A DNA stretch of 64,000 bases. Source: Rhynchopus sp. YZ270_cl-10. Taxonomy: Eukaryota > Euglenozoa > Diplonemea > Diplonemida > Diplonemidae. Both the position numbers and the translations under genes were made by a program. Below are positions 41,001 to 50,506 of the stretch, piece by piece. The stretch spans positions 692,176 to 756,175 of the forward strand of contig OZ037914.1 of the NCBI GenBank assembly GCA_964035575.1, in the 5' to 3' direction. The notes under the pieces were generated by a model. It was given only the letters and a program-made list of their open reading frames with translations. It searched no databases and had not been told where the DNA came from. Position 1 is the stretch's first letter. Each line of letters starts with the position of its first letter.

Positions 41001-42221
41001 AAAAAAAAGAGAAAAAAAAACCCCCCACAGGAGGAAGCGCACCGTCTACAAGAGCAGCTCAATGCAGCAGAGCGTGACCACTCAAGCGCAGACGTCACCA
41101 CCCTCCAAGAAGAGGTCGAGGGACTGCAGGTATAAAACAACAGATTTTTTTTTGACCCACAATTTGGGGTGGTTTGGGGTCCTTTATGTCAGCCAAATCC
41201 ACAAAATTAAGCAATTTTTTTTGTTCAATCTGGCATATTCAAGGTTTCTTTTCGGAGACCACTGGACAAGAATTTTTTTATTCAACTCTCATTTCGTAAC
41301 CCTTACAGAACCAACTGAGTGCGAAGTATGAGGAGAGTGCAAAGGAACGCCGCCACTGGCAGCGTGACGTCGAGGAGGTCAGGAACGGGACTGACAGCAC
41401 AGTGGCGTTGAACCGTGCACACATGGACGAGCGGGTGTTCCTTCTGCAGGAGGCGCACCATCGCGAGCTGCAGGAGTTGGAGGACCGTATGGAGGTGGCT
41501 GCAGTGGCGGCGCAGCTGACGCACGATGAGGATGTGTCGGGGATGAAGCGTGAGTGCGACCGCTTCCGTGATGCGGCAGCGGCAGCAGCTCGGAGCACTG
41601 CAGCTGCAGAGCAGGAGATGGCGGCGCAGGCACAACGCCTTCAGGTGGTGGAGGCGGATCTATGTGAGTCACGCAAGCAGCTTGCAGGGCTTGCATCCTC
41701 TCCCCCTGCACAACAGCGCCACGATGCGCTCCAAGCAGAGTGCGCAGCGTCTCTCGCACGCCTTGCCCAGAAGGACGACGAGATTCAAGAAGGTCGCGAC
41801 GAGCTGGCCCTCTGCCGTCGCCAGCTCCTCGAAGTACAAACCCAGGTAGACAAACTCATGGTCGCCCGCCACCAATCTGAACGAAAGTCACACGATCTAA
41901 TCTCCCTGCAAACCACCAACAAAACCCTCGAAGCTGACATCCAACAGCTCAAAGAAGAGCTCAAAACACACCGTGCAAAGCTTCTCGACAGCACCAACGA
42001 TATGTACCTCAAGGTATGCTGAAGGCATAGATGAATATATACCAATATGTGTCTGAACTTGTCAACACACAACCCCCCCTTTACAGAGCATTGTGGTCAG
42101 GTTCTTGGTGTGTACACCTGAGGTGCGTGCTGCCGTCCTCCCCATCCTCGTACAGTTGCTAGCGTTGTCGCCTGCTGAAGTAAAGGAAATCTTCTCTAAT
42201 AATCCTGAGTGGATGCCGTAA
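38006..42221 (+). CDS. GRIP-domain golgin (long coiled-coil Golgi tether), four exons
   Basis: Exons 38006-40978, 41031-41129, 41309-42013 and 42087-42221, all phase 0, give about 1303 residues. Almost the whole protein is predicted coiled coil. Residues about 345-820 are roughly nine tandem repeats of 48-57 residues (ALEALRTELAEMTQDRDTQ and LEAAVTDLEGRLAS-type units). The last 50 residues form a GRIP domain: MYLKSIVVRFL across the last splice, then PEVRAAVLPILVQLLALSP and EVKEIF. GRIP domains bind Arl1-GTP through the conserved Tyr and place golgins on the trans-Golgi. Introns are 52, 179 and 73 bp, with GTATGT, GTATAA and GTATGC donors and ACAG acceptors. Without the splices the GRIP domain would be missed. 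ATG 38006 follows a C-rich leader. Repeat number may differ between alleles. Confidence 0.85.
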
Positions 42222-42660
42222 ATGAGGTAAAAAAAAAAAGCTGTCGGTGGTTACCGTATCATGTGGCAGAGACAAAGATGTTGCGGGAGATGTCAGAAGA
42301 ATGGAGGTGTGTGCGTTACGGCGGGTGGTGCTGAGCGCCATCGGATCGATTAGCTCTCTCCAAAAGGTCTTTTTGAAAAAATATGTGCATCTTTGGATGC
42401 TATTCCAAAACCTTATGGACTGTGTTCTCCCCCGCCGCAGCTGAACATACAGAACAGCTGTATGCGGTGTCAAAAGGGGAAGGGAAAGGGTGTGCTCAAC
42501 TGCTTCCCCTCACCCCCATTTCCCCCAGAAAACAAAAATTTAAACAGAAGCGAACATATCTCCGTTGTGTACTCTCTTCATCCTATCCACCCATCACCAC
42601 CACCCACCAGCGATACACTAGGGAGCCCCACCCCCCCGCTGAACCTTGGGGTTGCCATAC
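42222..42660. other. Intergenic and leader
   Basis: No gene seen. The second half is C/A-rich with CCACC words, a typical leader here. Confidence 0.5.
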
Positions 42661-45456
42661 ATGGGGCTCACAACGACAAGCTCATCCAGGGTGAAGGTAT
42701 TCACCCTGGATGAGCTTGTCGAGAAGCTTGATGGATTCCACCAGCTTGCGATTGACCGGGGGCATGACAATAATAAAGTGGGGAAGGGGCGGAACATTTT
42801 GACAGGGAAGTTTAAGGACAAGCCTACGGATCTTTACAATGGCCTGGCGGAGAAGTACCCGAGCATGTTGGACGAGCTTGGGTTTTTGAAGGAGTGGGAG
42901 GAGCAGCTGCGCAAGCTCGAGGAGCAGTCTGAGACACGCTCGACGTCGACAACCGCTTCGAAGAAGTCGCGCTCGCGTGCGGCGAGTGCCGCATCTGGTG
43001 TGGTGTCGCCTGTCCCGCCGCAGACGGACGCTGAAGCCGAGGAACGTCTTGAGAGCTACTACCGTGCAATCGGCAACACAGACAAGATTAACAGCGTCCC
43101 AAAGATATGGGAGTACTACAAAAAGCAGCCTGCCGAACTGCGTTCCCGTTTGGTGAAGACGAACGGCCACGAAGACAAGCTTGTCTGGCTTGAGGAGTAC
43201 ATCAAGCAGCATGGACCGGATGTTCCCCGCAGCGCCCCACCGGGCCCGACACCCGAGGAGTACATGCAGCAGCTCACCCCCCGCCACCGTGGCATCGCCG
43301 AGGAGCTCAAGGAAGTCTGTGCAGACGTCCCCGGTGCAGCAGGTCTTGTGGAAAAGGCTCCCAGCTTTGTTGTAACGTATCGAGATAACCTCCGCGGGCT
43401 GGCCTCGCGGTTGATGGAGAAGTTCCCGGATCATACAGATAAGTTCCGGTTTTTGTTGGATTTTGCGGATGAGTTGGAGGGTATCCCGGCAAAGAAGGTG
43501 TCAAGCCGGAGTGCGAAGTCTGCGCAGGACGCCTCGCGGGAGGAGCGGGAGAACGCAAGCCAGGCGGCGTTGCAGGAGCAGATCAAGCAGTTGCAGGAGC
43601 AGATCAGCTCGCTGCACAGCTCGCAGCAGGCGCAGCAGCAGCAGTCTGCAGTGCCGCCACCTGCAGCGTCGCCCACACCTATGCAGGCACCGCAGCAAGT
43701 CACGTCGCAGGGGAGCAGCGCCGCACAGCAGCACACCAGTCAGCACCGCCCACACACACCCATGGCACCACCGCCTGCAGTGCAGCAGCATGTCTCGCAA
43801 CAACAACAGCAACAGCAGTCGCAACAACAACAACAGCAACATGTCTCGCAGCAACAGCAACAGCAACAGCACGTCTCGCAACAGCAGCAGCAGTCACAGA
43901 GCAACGTGCAAGGCACAGGCACCATGATGATGCGCTCCCCTCCCCAAGTCCCCTCCCCACAGCCGCCCCCACCGCCAGCCTCGTCGCCCGCAGTGCAAAC
44001 CCACAACGACCCCTCCGTGCCCGCACCACACAACTCGCGGCAGCTCTTCTCCGCACAGAACCAAGCCCAGCTCGCACCGTCCTCATCCCTGATGATGCAG
44101 CAGCACTACCAGCACCCCACGCCACACGCAGAGGCGCTGCCAACACCGTCGCCACAGATGGACATGGAGGCTGCAACAGCAGCACTCATCGCAGCAGGCT
44201 GGGCACCACCACCCGCAGCAGTGCCTGCACACGCAATGGGTGTAGGCAACGACCAGTCGCCGTTCTTCCCTGGCACCACACGGGACAGGGCCGTGTCGGT
44301 GTCCCCCAATGACGGAGGGTTCCGCCCCCGCAGGTTCACGGATGGGCAAACTTCGTGGAGTGGTGGGGACAGCACACCGACGCCGACCTTGGGTGGGGCG
44401 TCGTTTAAGCACCAGCTTGTGTCGCAGATTAGAGAGTTGCAGGAGATACATAAGGAGCTTGCGACGCATCAGCAGAGTCAGATGGAGCTGTTGGCGCAGC
44501 AGCAGCTTATTAACTCTCGGGTATATCAGTCCCCGGCACGGCAGGAGGTGCAACAGCAACCACAACAACCACAGCAGTCAGCCATGACCGCCAACAGTAC
44601 CCAGGACGACACCCGCCTCCACGTTCTTGAGGAGGAGATGGCGCGTGTACGTGGTCTCTGCAGCCAACTGATGGGGCTCGTCCAGACAAGCCTCTCTGGA
44701 GCAGCTACACCTGCCCTGGGTCCACAACCTGCCGTGCAGACTGCGGTACCCTCTGCCACTGCCACTGCCACTGCCACTGCAACACCGCAACACACCCATA
44801 CCGTTCCAAAGGTGACACCACCGGTCCCAGGTGGGGAGGCTACATACACTACAACGGCCTCCCAACCACAGCCACAACCACAGCAACCACAACCCTCAGT
44901 ATACCCACAGCACCAGCCCTTCTACGCATATTCCCCTACAGCTGGGACGCCACCACCGGTGGGGCGGAGGGAGGACAAGAAGGGCTTCTTTTCGGGGTTG
45001 TTTCGGAAAAGGGAGAGAAGCCCGAAGCGGGAGAAGCGGCAGGGGACGGAGGTGGAGCGCTTTAGGGAGAGGGTGTTGCAGGCGGAGGAGCTGATCCGGC
45101 AGTTCAAGAAGATTTCGAAGACGACGGAGCGGGAGCCGAGCTCGCAGCTGCGGCAGGATAGGTTGTACGTGCAGGAGCAGTTGGCGACGCTGTCGCGCGC
45201 TTTGAAGGAAGAGGCAAAGGACCTCCGCCTGCTCCCACCCACACCGCCCGGCAGACGACAGCGGCACCCACCCTCCTACAACGCCTCCTCCCCGTCCACA
45301 GAGCTCTCCACCGAGCTCTCCACAGACGACTTCTCCTCCTACGACAGCCAGTCCTCCCCCTCCGTCTCCGCCACGTCGACCTCCCTCACAGAGGACACCA
45401 CGGTGTCGCGTGGAACGCCAAGGCGGGCTGGACACAGAAGGTATGTAGGGTGGTGA
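42661..45456 (+). CDS. Gln/Pro-rich protein with three divergent N-terminal repeats
   Basis: A 931-residue protein, family not recognised. Three related helical units of about 60-70 residues lie at about 13-80, 130-195 and 220-290, with matching points such as KPTDLYNGLAEKYPSMLDEL, QPAELRSRLVKTNG and NLRGLASRLMEKFPDHTDKF. Next come a short coiled coil (QEQIKQLQEQISSL), a Gln-rich and HVSQQ-repeat region (about 320-420), Pro/His/Ser-rich low complexity, a second coiled coil near 585, a basic patch (KKGFFSGLFRKRERSPKREKR) and a last helix. This suggests a scaffold; function unknown. ATG 42661 is the only good start, but a perfect 22-bp inverted repeat (42674-42721) covers residues 5-20. GTATGT at 45441 could be a splice donor, replacing the last residues. 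Confidence 0.8.
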   Translation: MGLTTTSSSRVKVFTLDELVEKLDGFHQLAIDRGHDNNKVGKGRNILTGKFKDKPTDLYNGLAEKYPSMLDELGFLKEWEEQLRKLEEQSETRSTSTTASKKSRSRAASAASGVVSPVPPQTDAEAEERLESYYRAIGNTDKINSVPKIWEYYKKQPAELRSRLVKTNGHEDKLVWLEEYIKQHGPDVPRSAPPGPTPEEYMQQLTPRHRGIAEELKEVCADVPGAAGLVEKAPSFVVTYRDNLRGLASRLMEKFPDHTDKFRFLLDFADELEGIPAKKVSSRSAKSAQDASREERENASQAALQEQIKQLQEQISSLHSSQQAQQQQSAVPPPAASPTPMQAPQQVTSQGSSAAQQHTSQHRPHTPMAPPPAVQQHVSQQQQQQQSQQQQQQHVSQQQQQQQHVSQQQQQSQSNVQGTGTMMMRSPPQVPSPQPPPPPASSPAVQTHNDPSVPAPHNSRQLFSAQNQAQLAPSSSLMMQQHYQHPTPHAEALPTPSPQMDMEAATAALIAAGWAPPPAAVPAHAMGVGNDQSPFFPGTTRDRAVSVSPNDGGFRPRRFTDGQTSWSGGDSTPTPTLGGASFKHQLVSQIRELQEIHKELATHQQSQMELLAQQQLINSRVYQSPARQEVQQQPQQPQQSAMTANSTQDDTRLHVLEEEMARVRGLCSQLMGLVQTSLSGAATPALGPQPAVQTAVPSATATATATATPQHTHTVPKVTPPVPGGEATYTTTASQPQPQPQQPQPSVYPQHQPFYAYSPTAGTPPPVGRREDKKGFFSGLFRKRERSPKREKRQGTEVERFRERVLQAEELIRQFKKISKTTEREPSSQLRQDRLYVQEQLATLSRALKEEAKDLRLLPPTPPGRRQRHPPSYNASSPSTELSTELSTDDFSSYDSQSSPSVSATSTSLTEDTTVSRGTPRRAGHRRYVGW
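42674..42721. repeat. Perfect 22-bp inverted repeat with 4-bp spacer
   Basis: Arms 42674-42695 and 42700-42721 around GGTA. The right arm encodes FTLDELV, the start of the first protein repeat; the left arm is its reverse complement and stays in frame. It may be a real hairpin near the start codon or a fold-back made in copying or sequencing. Confidence 0.9.
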
Positions 45457-45961
45457 GAAAGAGAGAGAGAGAGGCTAAGGTTCTCAACTTTGCGAGAGAA
45501 TACAAAATTAAGTTTTCAAAAAAAAAAAAAAAAACGTAAATATTTCACAGCGCGCATTCCTCTCGAAACAGAGTGCCGAGAACGAGGTGGTAGCGTGAAG
45601 GAGAGAAGTAGCATTGCCGTGGGGGGTGGGGGGTGGGGAAGGGGATGGGGATGGGGATGGGGATGAGGTGAAAAACGTGTTGTTGTAGTCTAGATTCATA
45701 GAAATAGGCAAGGTGCTGTGCTCCTCCCAATGGGAAAAATAAGGTACAGATTTCAAAAAAAAACCCCCAGATACTCTCTCAAAAATTAGAAGCTGAATAG
45801 CAAACACTTCTCTTTTAAATGATGTTGTGAGGGGATATTTATCAATCCCCCCTAAACCCCCAACTCCCCATCCACTCCCCATCCACACCCCCTTTGTAAA
45901 AAAGGGTGACTAAGAGGGTTTACTGTCACCTTTATCAACTTTTTCTCTCTTTTTTTAGTTT

Positions 45962-45997
45962 TAGGTGACTAAGCACAGAGAGGCTTAGGGTCATCTT
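45962..45997 (+). repeat. Family A hairpin
   Basis: TAGGTGACTAAGC, loop ACAGAGAG, GCTTAGGG, TCATCTT, with the tail ATAA and a T-run. Confidence 0.85.
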
Positions 45998-46034
45998 ATA
46001 ATTTTTTTTTCTCTCTAAATTTTGGGTACCCTGT

Positions 46035-46066
46035 TATACCTTCTATTCAGTAGAATAGATAGTATA
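46035..46066 (+). repeat. Family G hairpin
   Basis: TATACCTT, CTATTC, AGTA, GAATAG, ATAGTATA, followed by TGAA. Other copies: 49301-49332 and 62788-62819. Confidence 0.8.
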
Positions 46067-46085
46067 TGAAACATTATTTGATGAT

Positions 46086-46120
46086 AAGGTGACTAAACAC
46101 GAGAGGCTTAGGTTCATCTT
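46086..46120 (+). repeat. Family A hairpin
   Basis: AAGGTGACTAAACACGAGAG then GCTTAGGTTCATCTT. One inner pair is broken (CTAAAC against GCTTAG); the tail ATAAACTTTTC is intact. It lies 20 bp after the family G copy. Confidence 0.8.
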
Positions 46121-46182
46121 ATAAACTTTTCTTATTTTCTCTCTTTCCATTAGATCTGGAAATATTGAGTTGATTTCCTCTC

Positions 46183-46268
46183 CCCTTTAGGGGGTTCCAC
46201 TGAAGGGGTTTTTTGGACAGCAAATCCTTAAGGATTTCCTTCTGCGTGGAACTCCCTCTAGTTTTCCC
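46183..46268. repeat. Fold-back element
   Basis: GGGGGTTCCAC pairs with GTGGAACTCCC, with AAATCCTTAAGGATTT, a perfect palindrome, inside. Confidence 0.75.
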
Positions 46269-47129
46269 CTATTCTACCATCCAGGATTGCGTTCCCGAAT
46301 AAAATAGTAGCAAACAACAACCACTTCTTTTAGCAGGAGGGAGTCCCATTTCTTCTGCTAAAAAAACACGATTCGTTTCTTTAGTTTTGTACAAAAATAA
46401 ATAAAGGGGTGGGGGTGGGGGCTTATCGTGGGGGGTTCTGCAGAACCGTTCGTGTCTCAACACTCCCTTCTTCGTTAGCAGAGTTGTGAGGAGGAGGAGG
46501 AGGAGGAGGAGGGGGTGTAGATACGTCCTGCTTCACCCCCCTGAACAATCTTTCCGAAACAGAAAAAAAAAACAAATGAAATAAATATTCGAAACTCCCG
46601 TCGTAGCCTTCCCACCTTTCCCTTGTTCCCTGTATTAAGTTGTACAGAAAAAAAAAATGCAAAGGGGTTGAAAAAAAAGAGAGAATTTTATTTTTTTAAA
46701 AAATGCGAAATTGTGAGGAAACTGTATAGAGTTTTCTTTAGCGTTTTTTTTTTCAGAATTTTTCTGAAAAAAGAGGGGATTTTTGTTTGTGTAGTTACCT
46801 AGCTATGTGTGTTCTCCCTTCTTTCTATAGATGTTCGTGAGGTTCTGGTTCATCTGATATCTAAGGTTTCGTTTCTTGGTGACTAAACACATAGAGGTTG
46901 ACACCACCTTTTTTTTTTGACACCTTTTTTTTTTTTTTCTCTTTCTTCGTCCGATACTTTAGTTTCCCTTTGTTTGTTTGTTTGTGTTTGTCTGAGTTTT
47001 TTTTTGTCCATTTTTGTTCGTGTGTAAATAACCCTTTGCTCTGGTGTCTCTTCCTGGAGACTCTTCCCCCTCTCTCTCTCTCTCCATCTCCTCTACTGTT
47101 TCTTCTTAAAATATCCTCACCTCCCCCAC

Positions 47130-47250
47130 TAATGGTGACAGTATTGTGATGGGAGCCCATTGGAATACGCAAAATACATCAAAATACATCGTGTATTGTG
47201 ATGTATTTTGCGTATTTCAATGGGCTCCCATCACAATATTGCCACCATTA
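47130..47250. repeat. TATTGTGAT fold-back element, copy 2
   Basis: Arms of about 60 bp: TAATGGTGACAGTATTGTGA, GGGAGCCCATTG, ATACGCAAAATACATC and their reverse complement, with only a few mismatches. It would form one long hairpin. Shares its end motif with 36121-36221. Confidence 0.88.
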
Positions 47251-47425
47251 TCCACCCACTCCCTTCACCTCCCCTATACAGTAGTAACTACACACAAACA
47301 AAAGACCACATACACCGCACTGCGCTTTTCGCTTCATTGTTTTGTTCAAAACACACATCTTTTCTTTTTTGGTCTTTTTTTCATCGTTTTGTTTGTTTGT
47401 TTTGCTAAAGGTCAAAAAAGCAAAA

Positions 47426-48715
47426 ATGCGCAGCACCATGCCTCAGGAATCTTCGGAGGGAAAGTCGAACGTCACTGTGTTCGACCCTGTGAACAAGAAG
47501 GGATATGAACTGCGTTTTGGTGGAGATGATGCTGAGGTTTTCTCTACTATTGGCCTGCAGATTTACTTTGACCAAAAACGTCATGGAGGATGCAAAAGGG
47601 TGTTTCTGTGCAAGAAATACCAGGCAAAGCTGTGCCGTGCGGAGGCAATGTGCAACTCTATTCACGCATGCCGCAGGAAGGTCTCTGAAATGCGCAAACT
47701 ATACCCTTCCTCTGAGAACGAAGCAGGCGTCAAAGTGTTCAGCGAAGCGGATGATGAGCGTTTTGATGTTCCAGTCTCTCGGGTGCATCAGACAGCTGGG
47801 TCGTTCGAAGCGTTGGCGCGTCTGCAGATGGCAGCTACATCTGCAAACCCTTCTTCAACCATGCCATACTACTTGCTTTGCACCGCATTCGAAAACCGTG
47901 CCTGCTTCAAAGGGGACCAATGCGAAAAGGTTCATGTAGACCCCCGCTATCTTCACTCGATGCGCGCCCTCTGGGGGGTTCCATGTTGTGGAGACCCTAC
48001 CTGCCCTTCTGGATCCTCCATCGCCGCAGACCTTCCAGGGGTGGCAACAGAGGAGGGAGTTATGCCGTGGACCCATTTTTCAATCCAGCGTGCCCCTGCC
48101 GCAGAGAAGGGGAGGCTTGCAAACACAAAGGGTCTGAAGGATTTGCTTGCGACCCTCCGGCATGGCGCTTTGTATAAGGATGTGGTGCAGATCCCTTCTG
48201 CGAAGCTCTGCCGTCCGCACCTTAGAAGGCAATGCAAATGGGGGCCGGACTGCAACAATGTGCATCTGTGCAGAATGAGGCTTCCAGAAGGGGTTACTGC
48301 GATGCCTGTTTCTCAGGGTGTCAATGTCTCCCCACCGCCTACTCCTGCGACGACAGAACATCTGAATGTCCCTGGGGTGAAATTTCCGTTGAACCTGCAG
48401 AGACAGCCGACCCTCTCCGTCACAGCAAGCAGTGAGGACCTCGCGACTGCGGCACAGCGTTCGCCGAAGACAGCAGACTCAAGCTACACATCTGCCTGCT
48501 CCTCGTCCTCAGTCGCCTCTTTGTCTGCTAGCGATGAAGACGAAGCGCCCCCCCTCACAATAGTCTCTGCTGTCGCAGCCTTGAAACTCGGCTGTCTCCC
48601 CTTAGATGTGAACACAGAGGTTAACGTTGCGTCTCAAGGTACAAACCTGTCTGACGTCCTCTCCTCGTTCCGTGCAATCAACCTTCCGTGCGGTGGAGTG
48701 CATGTCTTCCCTTGA
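47426..48715 (+). CDS. Three-finger CCCH zinc-finger protein
   Basis: A 429-residue protein with three CCCH fingers, all with the spacing CX7CX5CX3H: Cys62-Cys70-Cys76-His80, Cys152-Cys160-Cys166-His170 and Cys262-Cys270-Cys276-His280. Such fingers usually bind single-stranded RNA and regulate mRNA stability or translation; that role is inferred. The fingers are spaced 90 and 110 residues apart, not in a tight tandem. A Cys-rich CCGDPTC stretch lies near 187-193. The C-terminal third is Ser/Thr/Pro-rich with an acidic ASDEDE patch, likely a regulatory tail. ATG 47426 was chosen; a second ATG is at 47438. The frame before it is T-rich leader. Single exon. Confidence 0.85.
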   Translation: MRSTMPQESSEGKSNVTVFDPVNKKGYELRFGGDDAEVFSTIGLQIYFDQKRHGGCKRVFLCKKYQAKLCRAEAMCNSIHACRRKVSEMRKLYPSSENEAGVKVFSEADDERFDVPVSRVHQTAGSFEALARLQMAATSANPSSTMPYYLLCTAFENRACFKGDQCEKVHVDPRYLHSMRALWGVPCCGDPTCPSGSSIAADLPGVATEEGVMPWTHFSIQRAPAAEKGRLANTKGLKDLLATLRHGALYKDVVQIPSAKLCRPHLRRQCKWGPDCNNVHLCRMRLPEGVTAMPVSQGVNVSPPPTPATTEHLNVPGVKFPLNLQRQPTLSVTASSEDLATAAQRSPKTADSSYTSACSSSSVASLSASDEDEAPPLTIVSAVAALKLGCLPLDVNTEVNVASQGTNLSDVLSSFRAINLPCGGVHVFP

Positions 48716-49088
48716 AGTGATTCGATTATGGGAAGTTTAAAAAAGATATAAAAAGGGTGATTTTTGTTTTTTTTTTTTTGCACGATCTCAACTTAAAATG
48801 AGATGAGTTGTACAAAAGGCACCCCTTTCGGGCTTTCATTGTTTTTTTTATTTTATTTTTTTTGAATCAGAAAGTCTTCAAAATTTACCATCCCCCCTCA
48901 GAGAGGCGTTGTCTCACTAATACTTAAAGGAGAAACGCGTTCCTTCTTTTTAGCACCCCCCCTTCTTCTTTCTTCTTCTCTTATCCCTATCTTTTACGTA
49001 TCTTTACTAATGGGGAAAGGAAGGGGGGGGAAGGAAGGAAGGAACAAAAACCGTGTTACCTTGCAATACATATTGCTGCCCTTCATCG

Positions 49089-49119
49089 AAGGTGATTTGC
49101 CTTAGAGGCGGTTCACCTT
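49089..49119 (+). repeat. Family A hairpin, fully Watson-Crick outer arm
   Basis: AAGGTGA and TCACCTT pair perfectly (usual right arm TCATCTT), and the inner stem is replaced by GCCT/AGGC. The loop sequence changed but folding is kept. Confidence 0.75.
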
Positions 49120-49300
49120 TTTGCCAACTTTTTCTTTTCTATGTTATTTTTTTTTTTTTTCCGTTCTTTTTTTTTCCAACGATTTCTAAAAGCATATAAC
49201 CTTCTGTTCTCGAATCAGGAGGCTGGTGTGCGGAGACGGTAAGCCTCTCCCTTCCCCCCCATAAGCGTACAATCGACGCTGTTTTTTTTATTTTGTTTGG

Positions 49301-49332
49301 TATACCTTCTATTCAGTAGAATAGTTAGTATA
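49301..49332 (+). repeat. Family G hairpin
   Basis: TATACCTTCTATTCAGTAGA then ATAGTTAGTATA; a single base differs from the copy at 46035. Confidence 0.8.
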
Positions 49333-49442
49333 TGAACCAAATTTGTTTGTGTTTATACTACTCCAAAAAAGGGATTGGCAGTCAAAAAATAATGTGACTT
49401 TTTGAGGATTTTTTGCGGTAATTTAGTGTAGATGTACAATGT

Positions 49443-49556
49443 AAACCACGAAAATGGATAGGACTGCATGGTTGGGTGTGTCCACTCTCCGGTACAGCTG
49501 GTCATACCAAAGATACACACTGTTCACGAGAGGGCTTTTTTTTTGTATTACAAAGT
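49443..49556 (+). repeat. Family B unit, longest copy
   Basis: AACCACGAAAATGGATAGGA, CTGCATGGTTG, GGTACAGCTGGTCATACC, AAAGATACACACTGTTCACG, AGAGGGC, T-run, GTATTACAAAGTCAAC. The first part recurs at about 20626-20660 without the hairpin. Confidence 0.75.
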
Positions 49557-49923
49557 CAACTTTTTTTTGTCAAGCATTTTTTGGAGTAGTGTATTTCTCA
49601 AAAAAAAAAAATTCTTCCTTCTCCCTCTTCCCTCTTCCCCTCTAACACACCCGATTACTATTTCTAAAAAGCAAAAGGAAAAAAAAAAAAAAAAACTGGG
49701 TGAACAACGAATATTCTACTGCTCACGTATTTTTTTGTCATATAGAGCCTTCCCCACAACAACAACAAAAAAATTTCTTTTTTTCTTGAAAATTGTTTAC
49801 CGTGGTTTAGTATGACGCTCTTCACCAGAAACATTGTTTTTTTTTTTTTTTCTTGAAATATACTGTGCTGCGATGAGAGACACATTCATCTTTCAGGTTT
49901 ATTTTTTCTCCCCTTTTCTTTAA

Positions 49924-49953
49924 AAGGTCCACGAGAGGGCTTTTGTATTTCAA
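49924..49953 (+). repeat. Family B hairpin, truncated
   Basis: AAGGTCCACGAGAGGGC then TTTTGTATTTCAAGTCAACG. The loop and right arm are kept, the left arm is not. Confidence 0.65.
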
Positions 49954-50258
49954 GTCAACGTTTTTTTTTGTTGTTTTCCACCTCTACACATTTTGCTTTT
50001 TTTGACACTGACGCTACTTACTAATGGTATTTAATAATAAAGTTCATAATTTTTTTGTGTTTGTTTGTTTTTATTTTGTTTTTGAGTTAGGTTTTTCGCG
50101 GGTTTTTTGCGGGTTCTCTTGTTAAGTCTACTCATTGTGACCTTAGCTCAATCCCTCCCATTTCCCCATCCCTTTCTTAAAGGGTGATTCGTCTGAACAT
50201 ACAAGGCGTGAATATTTATCAACTATTTTTTTGTTTGTTTGTTTTGTTTTTCTTTTAT

Positions 50259-50317
50259 GGTGTTCCGGAGGGAGCCTATATTGACATGTCCTTGACATGT
50301 CGTGTTTCAGAAACACC
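50259..50317. repeat. GGTGTT/AACACC element (family L relative)
   Basis: GGTGTTCCGGAGGGAGCCTA, TATTGACATGTCC, ending CAGAAACACC. Both ends changed from GCT/AGC to GTT/AAC, so the terminal pairing is kept. Confidence 0.6.
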
Positions 50318-50473
50318 ATTTTTATTGTTTGTCTTTAAATTAGCGTTGCCCACAGAAAGGCTTTGTTTCCACTATTTATGTTATGATACAAGGTGACTAA
50401 GCACAATACGAGCCTCATGCAGTTTTTCTTTATCTCTCTAAGGGAGGGGGGGTTTATCTACCCGGAGATGGTT

Positions 50474-50506
50474 AGTGCCTGCGTCTCCCATAGGCGCTTT
50501 TTTGCG
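50474..50506 (+). repeat. Family C hairpin
   Basis: AGTGCCTGCGTCTCCCAT, AGGCGCTTTTTTGCG. GCCT/AGGC stays paired. Confidence 0.65.

Larger units (their letters stand above)
45457..47425. other. Intergenic with family A, G and fold-back elements
   Basis: No gene supported. If the donor at 45441 is used, 45551-45593 is a short last exon of the preceding gene. Contains a stem AAAGGGTGAC/GTCACCTTT (45901-45933), A, G and fold-back copies, a degraded A copy near 46877 and the TATTGTGAT palindrome (47130-47250). Confidence 0.55.
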
